In this document: one piece after another, positions 43,246 through 50,889 of the stretch
Numbering within the stretch: the first letter of the stretch is position 1
Layout of the letters: each line of letters begins with the position of its first letter
DNA from: an uncultured Trueperaceae bacterium
Lineage (GTDB): Bacteria > Deinococcota > Deinococci > Deinococcales > Trueperaceae
Length of the DNA stretch: 64,000 bases
Direction: 5' to 3'
NCBI GenBank assembly: GCA_937873495.1
Contig: CALMXZ010000010.1
Location: forward strand, 1-64,000
Translations under genes and position numbers: made by a program
The notes under the pieces: model-generated
The model's input: only the letters and a program-made list of their open reading frames with translations
The model's database searches: none
What the model was told of the DNA's origin: nothing

Positions 43246-44145
43246 TCAACCCTTGGCCAGCGCCGCCGCAGCCTCGACGGGCTCGCGTGTGCTCACGTTG
43301 AAGCGGGTCCCTGACGGCAGTTCGGCTGCCATGGCGGAGGTGAGCGGTGCGCCGCAGCGCGCCACACCCCCGGCCAGCGCCACCGGTAGCACGAGCCCGA
43401 GCCGACCGCTGACGACGCGTGCCAGCCGCGCGAGCTCGGCGCCCGCGGCCGCCAAGACGGCCCGCGCGTCTTCATCGCCCCGCGCGGCCGCCAACGCGAC
43501 CACCCTGGTCAGGGCGGCCACGCGCGCGCGACCGCCTTCGTAGACGGCGCGGCGGATCGCGTCCCAGTCGCTGCCGCCGAGCGCCGCGTACAGGCCGGTC
43601 GCCAGCGCACCACCGGCGGGCGCCCCCTGCTCGTCCGCGCGGCGCAGCACGCGTTTGAGGGCCTCGCGGCCGATCCAGAAGCCGCCACCGGCGTCGTCGA
43701 TGAGGTAGCCGTGTCCGCCCGCCCGCGTGCCGACGCCGCCGGCGGTCAGATGGAAGGCGATGCTCCCCGTTCCCGCGTACACGAGCACCCCCGCTCCCGG
43801 GGCGAAGGCGCTGAGGTAGGCCACCTGGATGTCGGGCAGGACGCGCACGGCGGGCTCGCGCAACGCCAAGGCTCGCGCCGCCGTGGCGGCCAGCGTCTGC
43901 GCGTCGGACGAACCGGGCTCGAGCCCGGTGACCCCGGCGACCACGCGCACGGGGCTCGCGACCGACACGACCTCGGCCAGGAGCGCCGCTAGCCGGCCAA
44001 GCGTAGCTTCCCGCTCGTCGGTGCGCAGCTGGATGGCCGAGATGGGCCCGCCGCTGCCGCGCGCCAGCTCCTCGCCCGACTCGCCAAGGAGGAGCCAGCG
44101 GGTGCTGGAGCCACCGGCGTCGAGCCCCAGGAAGGTGTCAGCCAC
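43246..44145 (-). CDS. BadF/BadG-type amino-sugar kinase (GlcNAc or MurNAc kinase)
   Basis: 299-aa ASKHA kinase. Phosphate-1 motif FLGLDAGGSSTRWLLLGESGEEL, connect region PVRVVAGVTGLEPGSSD, phosphate-2 GVLVYAGTGSIAFHL, GHGYLIDDAGGGFWIGREAL and adenosine loop PVALAGGVARC. This is the N-acetylglucosamine kinase/MurK branch of the BadF family, which phosphorylates GlcNAc and/or MurNAc imported or released in salvage. It overlaps the LysR gene upstream by eight bases, forming an operon. GlcNAc versus MurNAc preference cannot be told by eye. Confidence 0.85.
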   Translation of the reverse strand: MADTFLGLDAGGSSTRWLLLGESGEELARGSGGPISAIQLRTDEREATLGRLAALLAEVVSVASPVRVVAGVTGLEPGSSDAQTLAATAARALALREPAVRVLPDIQVAYLSAFAPGAGVLVYAGTGSIAFHLTAGGVGTRAGGHGYLIDDAGGGFWIGREALKRVLRRADEQGAPAGGALATGLYAALGGSDWDAIRRAVYEGGRARVAALTRVVALAAARGDEDARAVLAAAGAELARLARVVSGRLGLVLPVALAGGVARCGAPLTSAMAAELPSGTRFNVSTREPVEAAAALAKG

Positions 44146-45028
44146 GCATGGCCTCCGTCGCCAGGTCCGTGAGGCTCTCGGTCAGGTCTTCACCCAGCGC
44201 GTCGGACGCGACGAGCCAGACGCTCACGACGTCGTCGCCCTCCGCCCCGAAGGGGAGCGGCGCGAGGCTGAGCCAGCCAGCGGCGGCTTCCGCCGCGAAC
44301 TCTGAGCGCAGGGCGACGCCGCTGCCGGCCCCGGCCAACACCGCGGCGCGCAGCGCGGCCGGGCTGGGGACGGGGGTCTGCGCCACGGCGGCCAGGCCGG
44401 CGCGCCGCAACAGCGTCCTGGCGCGTTCGCCGACGACGCTCGGCGCGGCCGGCAGGAGCCACCTGACGAGCCAAGGCGCCGCGCCGCCACCGGGCAGCGC
44501 CGCCGCGGTGCCGCCTGGTAGCGCCGCGAGCACGAGCCGCTCCTCGCCGACGCGCGCCACGCGCAGGCCCGGCTCGCCGCCGGCAGGCGCGCTCAACGTG
44601 AGGGCGGCAGACAGCTCGCCGCGCCGCACGGCGTTCACCAGGGCGTCGGAATGGCCCTCCACCAGCTCGACCTCGGCCCGCGCGGCGGTAGCCGCGGCGC
44701 CCACGAAGCGCCCGACGAGGTGCGGGCTCACGCCGCAGCGGACCTTGCTCGGGCGGCCGGCGGTCGGGTCGAGGAGGCTCTCGGCTTCTAGCAAGGCGGC
44801 CTTCAGCGCGCGCGCCGGCCCGAGCAGGGCGATACCGGCGGCGGTGAGGCGCGTGCCCGTGGCCGCCCTGTGCGTCAAAGGTGCCTCGGAGAGCTTCTGG
44901 AGAGCGGCCAGCCTGCGGCTGACGGACGACTGGCCGACCCCGAGGCGCTCCGCGGCGGCGCTCTCGTTACCCGCCTCGGCCACGGCGAGGAGCGTGAGGA
45001 GTTGGTCGGCGTCCGGTGAGGCTGGCAT
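44138..45028 (-). CDS. LysR-family transcriptional regulator
   Basis: 296 aa. N-terminal LysR helix-turn-helix (LLTLLAVAEAGNESAAAERLGVGQSSVSRRLAALQ) and a periplasmic-binding-like effector domain, though with less typical sequence than most. The start is taken at ATG 45028, not the upstream GTG 45052, because CATAAT lies six bases before that ATG and the HTH begins normally after it. Coupled to the amino-sugar kinase; unusually for LysR it is cotranscribed with, not divergent from, its probable target. Confidence 0.85.
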   Translation of the reverse strand: MPASPDADQLLTLLAVAEAGNESAAAERLGVGQSSVSRRLAALQKLSEAPLTHRAATGTRLTAAGIALLGPARALKAALLEAESLLDPTAGRPSKVRCGVSPHLVGRFVGAAATAARAEVELVEGHSDALVNAVRRGELSAALTLSAPAGGEPGLRVARVGEERLVLAALPGGTAAALPGGGAAPWLVRWLLPAAPSVVGERARTLLRRAGLAAVAQTPVPSPAALRAAVLAGAGSGVALRSEFAAEAAAGWLSLAPLPFGAEGDDVVSVWLVASDALGEDLTESLTDLATEAMRG

Positions 45029-45034
45029 GAAGCC

Positions 45035-45040
45035 ATTATG
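45035..45040 (-). promoter_or_regulatory. -10 box for leaderless lysR-kinase operon
   Basis: CATAAT on the minus strand ends six bases before the ATG at 45028, with no SD in between. Confidence 0.5.
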
Positions 45041-45190
45041 CACGCAGCGCATACGGTCCTGTGACCGCTAGGTCCGTGAGTGGCGGGTGGCATCACCCGC
45101 GCGGTACGCCGCCCGCCCCCCGGGCGCCGCCACAGGCATTAACCTGGGTTGAAGGGTCGTTCGGGACGGGCGGCTCGGCTCGGCGCCTGC

Positions 45191-45262
45191 GACCTCGTCG
45201 ACGACCTAGCCACGGACCTAGCCGGCTACCTAGCTAGCGACCTTGCCACCTACCTAGGCGGC
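45191..45262 (+). repeat. Six-unit 12-bp tandem repeat rich in CTAG
   Basis: Units of 12 bases: gacctcgtcgac, gacctagccacg, gacctagccggc, tacctagctagc, gaccttgccacc, tacctaggcggc. CTAG occurs five times in 52 bases (45206, 45218, 45230, 45234, 45254). In one frame it would encode a tetrapeptide-like series (DLVD, DLAT, DLAG, YLAS, DLAT, YLGG) within an open frame from TTG 45149 to 45337. It ends 31 bases before the MBL-rhodanese start, inside the probable 5' leader. Confidence 0.85.
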
Positions 45263-45293
45263 GGCAGGGACTCCCGGGCGCGAAGGGACGGAA

Positions 45294-46712
45294 GTGTACT
45301 TCCAACAGTTCTACGACCACGACTTGGCGCAAGGTAGCTACCTGATCGGCTGCCAGGCGACCGGCGAGGCGATCGTCGTCGACCCGCGGCGCGACGTCGA
45401 CGTCTACCTCGCGGCCGCCGCGTCCGAGGGCATGCGCATCGTCGCAGTGACCGACACCCACATCCATGCCGATTACGTCTCCGGCGCCAGGGAGCTGGCG
45501 GCGGCCGGTGCCGAGCTCTACCTGTCCGACGAGGGCGGCCCTGACTGGCTTTACGCCTTCGAGCATCGCGGTTTGACGCATGGGAGCGTCATACGGGTGG
45601 GCAACGTCGTGCTCGAGGCGTTGCACACGCCCGGCCACACGCCGGAGCACCTCGCGTTCCTAGTAACGGACGGCGCGCGCTCCGCGCTGCCTTCCCACCT
45701 CCTCAGCGGCGACTTCGTGTTCGTAGGGGACGTCGGGAGGCCGGACCTGCTCGACGCCGTCGCCGGCGGCGCAGGCACCCGCTTCGAGGGCGCCAGGCGC
45801 CTCTTCGCCAGCCTCCGCGACCGCTTCCTCACCCTGCCGGACCACGTGCAGGTCTGGCCAGGACACGGCGCCGGCAGCGCCTGCGGCAAGGCCCTCGGCG
45901 CGGTGGCGAGCAGCACCGTTGGTTTCGAGCGCCTCACTGCCTGGTGGGCGCCGTACCTGGCGGCGGGCGACGAGGCCGGCTTCGCGGCCGCCCTGCTCGA
46001 GGGCCAGCCGGACGCCCCCACCTACTTCGGGCGCATGAAGCGCGTCAACCGCGACGGACCGCCCATCCTCGGCGGCCGCGGGCGGCTGCGCCCCTTCGCC
46101 CCGGGCGAGCTGCGCGGTCGGGTGAACAGGGACGTCGTCCTGGTCGACGCGCGCCCGCTCGCGGAGCAGCGCTCCGGCACCGTTCCGGGCGCCCTGACCG
46201 TGCCCGGCGGCTCGTCCTTCGCCACTTACGCCGCCTGGGTCATCGACCCGGACGTCGAGAGGCGCGACATCGTCCTCCTGGCCGCCGGCGCCGAGCGCGC
46301 CGAGGAGCTCGGCGATCGGCTGACTCGCGTCGGCATCGACTCGACCACGGGCTACGTGACTTCGCTGGAGGGTCTCGAGACCGCGCCGCCGCCCGTCCTG
46401 AGGCCCGGCAGCGACTCCCTGGCCGGGGCGGACGTGCTGGACGTGCGCACCGCGACCGAGTACGCCGCCAAGCACCTCCCCGGCGCCAGGCAGCTCGCTG
46501 CCGGCAACGTGCTGGCGCGGCTGCATGAGCTGCCGCGCGGTCGGAAGCTCGTCGTCCACTGCCAAGGCGGCGGGCGGGCGGCCGCGGTCGCCAGCGCGCT
46601 GCGTAACCGGGGCTTCGCCAACGTCGTCGAGCTCGAAGGCAACCTGGACGTGTGGCTCGAGCACGTCGGTAACGCAGTTGGCGCCGCTGCGCAAGGGGTG
46701 AGCACGCCATGA
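45294..46712 (+). CDS. MBL-fold hydrolase with two rhodanese domains (persulfide dioxygenase-like)
   Basis: 472 aa. N-terminal metallo-beta-lactamase domain of the ETHE1/CstB type: VTDTHIHADYVSGARELA (metal ligands His, His, Asp near residue 56), LHTPGHTPEHLAFLV, SGDFVFVGDVGRPDLL and VWPGHGAGSACG. Two rhodanese domains follow (about 275-365 and 380-460). Only the second has the catalytic Cys (VVHCQGGGRAAAVASALR); the first has LLAAGAERAEELG at that place. Likely role: oxidation or transfer of low-molecular-weight persulfide sulfur. GTG start. It overlaps the LiaF-like gene by four bases. Confidence 0.9.
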   Translation: MYFQQFYDHDLAQGSYLIGCQATGEAIVVDPRRDVDVYLAAAASEGMRIVAVTDTHIHADYVSGARELAAAGAELYLSDEGGPDWLYAFEHRGLTHGSVIRVGNVVLEALHTPGHTPEHLAFLVTDGARSALPSHLLSGDFVFVGDVGRPDLLDAVAGGAGTRFEGARRLFASLRDRFLTLPDHVQVWPGHGAGSACGKALGAVASSTVGFERLTAWWAPYLAAGDEAGFAAALLEGQPDAPTYFGRMKRVNRDGPPILGGRGRLRPFAPGELRGRVNRDVVLVDARPLAEQRSGTVPGALTVPGGSSFATYAAWVIDPDVERRDIVLLAAGAERAEELGDRLTRVGIDSTTGYVTSLEGLETAPPPVLRPGSDSLAGADVLDVRTATEYAAKHLPGARQLAAGNVLARLHELPRGRKLVVHCQGGGRAAAVASALRNRGFANVVELEGNLDVWLEHVGNAVGAAAQGVSTP

Positions 46713-47614
46713 CCGAACCGACCGGAAGACCCACGCCGCGCGGCGGGAACTGGTGGCCGCTCGCCCTGATCGCCATCGGGGTCGTGATACTCGCGGGCAA
46801 CCTCGGCCTGGGCCTCGGCCCCGTCTGGCGTTTCCTAGGCGACCTGCTCGCCTACTGGCCCATCGCGCTCATAGCCTTCGGGGCGGACATGCTCACGCGG
46901 GGTCGATACCGGCTGCTCATCGCGTCGATCGCCATCGGAGTGGTCGTGGTGCTCGCCGCCTACGGGAGCCGGGGCGGAGAGACCATCTCCATCCACGAGT
47001 CGACCGCGGGGGCGACGAGCGCTCGGGTCGTGCTCGACGTCGGTGTCAGCCCGCTGCGCCTGAGCACCGCGCAGGGCGGCGACTTGGTGCGGGGCACCGT
47101 GAGCCAGGCGGCCGGCGAACGGGTCGAGCATACGGCCTCGCTCCGCAACGGCCGCGCCGAGGTGACCATCAGGGCGCGCCAGCGCAGCTGGGTGCCGTTC
47201 TCGTGGGGCGGCGGTAGGGGCGGCCTCTGGGACCTCACGCTCGCTCGGGGCGTACCGACCGAGCTGGTGATAGACGGCGGGGTAGGCAACATCGAGCTTG
47301 ACCTGACCGAAGCGCGCTTGACGAGCCTCGAAGTGGACTCAGGGGTTGGGAGCCTCACTCTGACGCTGCCGCGTTCGGGCGGCTTCCAGGGCGAGATCGA
47401 CGGCGGGGTCGGGAGCGTCACGCTGCTGGTGCCGGAGGGTTTGGCGCTGACGTTGGAGGTCGATACGGGCATCGGCTCCGTGCGCGTGGGATCCGGGTTC
47501 GAGCGTAACGGCAACGTCTATACGAGCCCCGCCGCGGCAGCCGGCCTTTCCCCGGTGGCGCGTTTGCGCCTCGACGTCGGGGTCGGCAGCGTGGACGTGA
47601 GGACGGTCAGGTAA
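46709..47614 (+). CDS. LiaI/LiaF-like membrane protein with beta-rack domain
   Basis: 301 aa. A short N-terminus is followed by a paired-span membrane region of the DUF5668/LiaI type (WWPLALIAIGVVILAGNLGLG, YWPIALIAFGADMLTR, RLLIASIAIGVVVVLAAYGS). A C-terminal repeated beta domain follows with the recurring motif DGGVGNIELDL, DSGVGSLTLTL, DGGVGSVTLLV, DTGIGSVRVGS, DVGVGSVDVRT, as in toast-rack or LiaF-like proteins. Family members take part in envelope-stress sensing; here no LiaRS pair is adjacent. Coupled to the MBL-rhodanese gene by an ATGA overlap. Confidence 0.75.
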   Translation: MTEPTGRPTPRGGNWWPLALIAIGVVILAGNLGLGLGPVWRFLGDLLAYWPIALIAFGADMLTRGRYRLLIASIAIGVVVVLAAYGSRGGETISIHESTAGATSARVVLDVGVSPLRLSTAQGGDLVRGTVSQAAGERVEHTASLRNGRAEVTIRARQRSWVPFSWGGGRGGLWDLTLARGVPTELVIDGGVGNIELDLTEARLTSLEVDSGVGSLTLTLPRSGGFQGEIDGGVGSVTLLVPEGLALTLEVDTGIGSVRVGSGFERNGNVYTSPAAAAGLSPVARLRLDVGVGSVDVRTVR

Positions 47615-47674
47615 GCGGGTCGGCGGCGGGTTTTGTTCACTTCGGGTCGGCCGATGGCCCACTATCGTGGCGCC

Positions 47675-49057
47675 ATGCACGCTGACCATGCCATACGTCT
47701 CTCACCATCGACGCGCGCGTTCTCTCACAAGCTCCTTGCTCTGGTGGCGGTGCTCATCTTGGCTACCGCCGCGTTCGGCCAGGCGGTACTCCACGACAAC
47801 GGGCCGCTGATCACGAACCCTGGCGAGGGCGCCGGGGGCACGGACCTGAGCGCTCTTCAGTCCGCGTTGGGCCTGGACGTGTACGGTGGCGGGGTCAAGC
47901 CGGGTAACGGCCTCTCGTTGGCCGACGAGTTCGAGGTCACGACCGACGGCGGCTGGCAACTGGCGGGCTTCGAGATCCCCGCGTACCAGACGAACTCGGG
48001 CCTCGACTCCACCCTCACGGGCGTCTACTTCCAGATCTGGGACGGCCCGCCTGGAGAAGCGGGCAGCACGGTCCTGTACGGCGACCTGGCCGTGGATCGG
48101 CTGGTGGACAGCATCTTCTCCGGCATCTACCGCGTGCGCGATACCGACCTTGCGAACACCACCCGTCCGATCATGACCAACGTGGTCGCGGCAGACGAGG
48201 TCTACCTGCCGCGCGGCACGTACTGGCTGGAGTTCCAGGTCGACGGCGACGGCACCCTCACCGGGCCGTGGGTGCCGCCGGTCACGGTGCTGGGCGAGAC
48301 GACCACCGGCGACGCCTATCAGCGAACTCTGGGAGCCGGGTGGAACCCTTGGGTCGACACCGGGACGGCGGCGACCGCCCAAGGCGTCCCCTTCGTAGTA
48401 CTCGGGCAAGATGCGGGCGCCGCGTTGACCCCGAGGTCGAGTTCCCCGCTCGCGGCGGAACCCGGCGACGCGGGTGTGCCCGTGCTGGCCTTCTCGGCTT
48501 CGGCGAACATGGCGCCGGCGCTCGACCTCACGTTGGGCGTAGTGACCCTGAACCACCAGGGTACGGGGCCGGCGTCCGCCAGCCCGGGCGCCGCGGTCAG
48601 CTTGTTCCTCGACGCCAACGGCGACGGAGTGGCCGACGACCCGACGGCGCCCCTGGCCACGGCGCCGCTGGGTGCCGACGGCACCGGCACCCTCACTCTC
48701 GCGAACGCCGGCTTGATCGCCGGCGCCGGCAGCGGCTTCGTGCTCGCCCTCGACCTCAAGGACTCGCTCGCCGACGCGGCCCTGCCGGTGGTGGCAGCGA
48801 GCCTCGCGCTCCTGCTCCCCGGCTGGTGGCTGGCGCGGCGCGGCAAGCGCGGGCTGCTGGCGGCTCTCGCCGCCGTCGCCCTGCTGGCGACGGCCTGCGG
48901 CACTCCGACGCCACCAGCGAAGAATTCCGTGCAGTTCCGGGCCGCTATCGCGGCGGCCAACGTGACGGTGGCGAGCGGTCCGTTCTTCGGAGAAGTGCTG
49001 CCCGTCGACATCGCCGGTGCGCAGGCTGTCGGGCCGGTTATAACCGTCGAGTACTGA
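47675..49057 (+). CDS. Secreted protein of unknown function with internal membrane hairpin
   Basis: 460 aa. Signal peptide (LLALVAVLILATAAFGQ), then a beta-rich ectodomain with GLSLADEFEVTTDGGWQLAGFEIPAYQT and YFQIWDGPPG, and an FLDANGDGVADDP calcium-type loop. At about 369-406 two hydrophobic segments flank WLARRGKRG, and the second ends in LLATACG, an internal lipobox look-alike (Cys about 408). About 50 residues follow. No family recognised. The ATG at 47675 is preceded by TATCGT ending six bases upstream. Confidence 0.6.
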   Translation: MHADHAIRLSPSTRAFSHKLLALVAVLILATAAFGQAVLHDNGPLITNPGEGAGGTDLSALQSALGLDVYGGGVKPGNGLSLADEFEVTTDGGWQLAGFEIPAYQTNSGLDSTLTGVYFQIWDGPPGEAGSTVLYGDLAVDRLVDSIFSGIYRVRDTDLANTTRPIMTNVVAADEVYLPRGTYWLEFQVDGDGTLTGPWVPPVTVLGETTTGDAYQRTLGAGWNPWVDTGTAATAQGVPFVVLGQDAGAALTPRSSSPLAAEPGDAGVPVLAFSASANMAPALDLTLGVVTLNHQGTGPASASPGAAVSLFLDANGDGVADDPTAPLATAPLGADGTGTLTLANAGLIAGAGSGFVLALDLKDSLADAALPVVAASLALLLPGWWLARRGKRGLLAALAAVALLATACGTPTPPAKNSVQFRAAIAAANVTVASGPFFGEVLPVDIAGAQAVGPVITVEY

Positions 49058-49105
49058 GCGCGCGCCGGCTGGTCGTGGCGGCCGCTCGGAGAAGGGCGGT
49101 CGGCC

Positions 49106-50071
49106 ATGCAGTACAGGCAGCTAGGGCGCACGGGGGTCAAGGTGTCGAGCGTCTGCCTCGGCACCATGACTTTCGGCGCAGAGGCGAGCGAGGCGGAGGC
49201 GGCGCGCATCTTCGAGCGCAGCCTGGAGGCCGGCGTCAACTTCGTCGACACGGCCGACGTCTACAACGCCGGCCGTACCGAGGAGATCGTCGGCCGGCTC
49301 ATCCAAGGCAGGCGCGACGAACTCGTTCTCGTCAGCAAGGTGTTCGGGCGCACCTTCGCCGAGCCGAACCCGGGCGGCTCGTCCCGCCGCCACATCGTGC
49401 GCGCCGTCGAGGCTTCGCTCGAGCGCCTCGGCACGGACAGGCTCGACGTCTACCTGCTGCACCAGTTCGACGAGAACGTGCCGCTGGAGGAGACGCTGCG
49501 CGCGCTCGACGACCTCGTGCGCCGCGGGCTCGTCCTGTACGTAGGCGCCAGCAACTTCGCGGCGTGGCAGTACATGAAGGCCCTCGGCGTCTCCGAGCGC
49601 GCCGGACTCGAACGCTTCTCCGTCATACAGCCCATGTACAACCTGGTGAAGCGCCAGGCGGAGGTCGAGATCCTACCGCTGGCCCGCTCGGAAGGGTTTG
49701 GCGTCATGGCGTTCAGTCCGCTCGGCGCCGGGCTCCTGTCCGGCAAGTACCTTGGCGCCTCCGCGAGCGGTCGCCTGGTGGACAACGACCGTTACCACCG
49801 GCGTTACGGACAACCCGGCTACGCGGAGACGGCCGAGCGTTTCGTAGCATATGCGGGGCGCCTCGGCGTCGACCCGGTCACCCTGGCCGTCGCGTGGTGC
49901 TCCTCGCACCCGGCCGTCACGGCGGCCATCGTGGGGGCGCGGAGCGTCGAGCAGCTGGAGCCCTCCCTGGCGGCGGCCGAGTTCGAGATGAGCGAGGCGC
50001 TGCGGGCTGAGATAACGGCGCTCTCCCCGGAGCTGCCGTTGGCTCACGACCGGCGCGAGGAGGCCAGGTAG
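49106..50071 (+). CDS. Aldo/keto reductase, KCNAB/YajO-like
   Basis: 321-aa NADPH-dependent reductase. Tetrad: Asp and Tyr in NFVDTADVYNAG, Lys in LVLVSKVFGRTF, His in DVYLLHQFDEN. GVSNF-type segment LYVGASNFAAWQ, MYNLVKRQAEVEILPLARSEGFGVMAFSPLGAGLLSGKY and AIVGARSVEQLE complete the fold. Substrate unknown. Distinct from the YghZ-type enzyme at 12812. ATG start; it stands between unrelated genes. Confidence 0.92.
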   Translation: MQYRQLGRTGVKVSSVCLGTMTFGAEASEAEAARIFERSLEAGVNFVDTADVYNAGRTEEIVGRLIQGRRDELVLVSKVFGRTFAEPNPGGSSRRHIVRAVEASLERLGTDRLDVYLLHQFDENVPLEETLRALDDLVRRGLVLYVGASNFAAWQYMKALGVSERAGLERFSVIQPMYNLVKRQAEVEILPLARSEGFGVMAFSPLGAGLLSGKYLGASASGRLVDNDRYHRRYGQPGYAETAERFVAYAGRLGVDPVTLAVAWCSSHPAVTAAIVGARSVEQLEPSLAAAEFEMSEALRAEITALSPELPLAHDRREEAR

Positions 50072-50166
50072 GCGCTGCGGGCGACGACGGCGCGCCGCCC
50101 GAGTCGGGCGCCGCGTGGATGGCCGACTGGAGGCGCGGCCGGCCCGCCCAGACGCTGGAGCTCGAG

Positions 50167-50889
50167 ATGACTAGCGCGAAGGTACTGATAGTCGAAGACG
50201 AGGCCGCCCTGGCGGCGGTCCTGAAGGACAACCTCGAGGCCGAGGGGTTCGACGTCCGCCACGCTCCGGACGGCCAGGTCGGGGCGGCGGCGTGGCGCGA
50301 CGAGCGCCCCGACCTGGTCGTCCTCGACGTCATGCTGCCGTACAAGGACGGCTACACGCTCTGCCGCGAGCGACGCAAGGCCGGCGACGCCACTCCCGTC
50401 CTCTTCCTCTCGGCCAAGGGGAGCCCGGAGGAGCGCGTGATGGGGCTCGAGGCCGGCGGCGACGACTACCTCGCCAAACCCTTCCACCTGCCCGAGTTCC
50501 TGCTGCGCGTGAGCAAGCTCCTCGACCGCTCGGGCGCGCTACGCGCCGTGAACGCGCGACTCGTGTTCGGCGAGAACACGGTCGACCTGCTGTCCTGGAC
50601 GGCGAGGGCGGCCGACGGCCACGAGTTCCTACTCGGCGAGCGCGAGGTGGGCATCCTGCGGTTGCTCGCGAGCCGGGCCGGCGAGGTCGTGAGCCGCGAC
50701 GAGATCCTCGACGCCGTGTGGGGCGAAGGCGCGTTCCCAAGCAGCCGTACGGTCGACAACTTCGTGGTGCGCCTCAGGCGCCACTTCGAGCCCGACCCGG
50801 CGCAGCCCATCTACTTCCACACCGTGTGGGGCGTCGGTTACCGCTTCACCCCGCTCACCAACCGCCAGCGCCGCGCCCGCGGCCGATGA
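50167..50889 (+). CDS. OmpR-family response regulator (orphan)
   Basis: 240 aa. REC domain with KVLIVEDEAAL acidic pair, phospho-Asp in LVVLDVMLPYKDG (about 55), Thr/Ser and Lys (LFLSAKGSPEE; DYLAKPF). C-terminal winged helix: LGEREVGILRLLASRAGEVVSRDEILDAVWGEGAFPSSRTVDNFVVRLRRHFE and the terminal VWGVGYRFTP. ATG at 50167 has GGAG six bases upstream. No histidine kinase is adjacent; its 3' end overlaps the opposing hemin permease gene by 35 bases. Confidence 0.93.
   Translation: MTSAKVLIVEDEAALAAVLKDNLEAEGFDVRHAPDGQVGAAAWRDERPDLVVLDVMLPYKDGYTLCRERRKAGDATPVLFLSAKGSPEERVMGLEAGGDDYLAKPFHLPEFLLRVSKLLDRSGALRAVNARLVFGENTVDLLSWTARAADGHEFLLGEREVGILRLLASRAGEVVSRDEILDAVWGEGAFPSSRTVDNFVVRLRRHFEPDPAQPIYFHTVWGVGYRFTPLTNRQRRARGR

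Noticed and set aside
45149-45337. A genuine 62-aa protein encoded by the 12-bp repeat
   Set aside because: TTG start without SD, overlap with the next gene and extreme periodicity make a DNA/RNA role likelier; not listed as a CDS.
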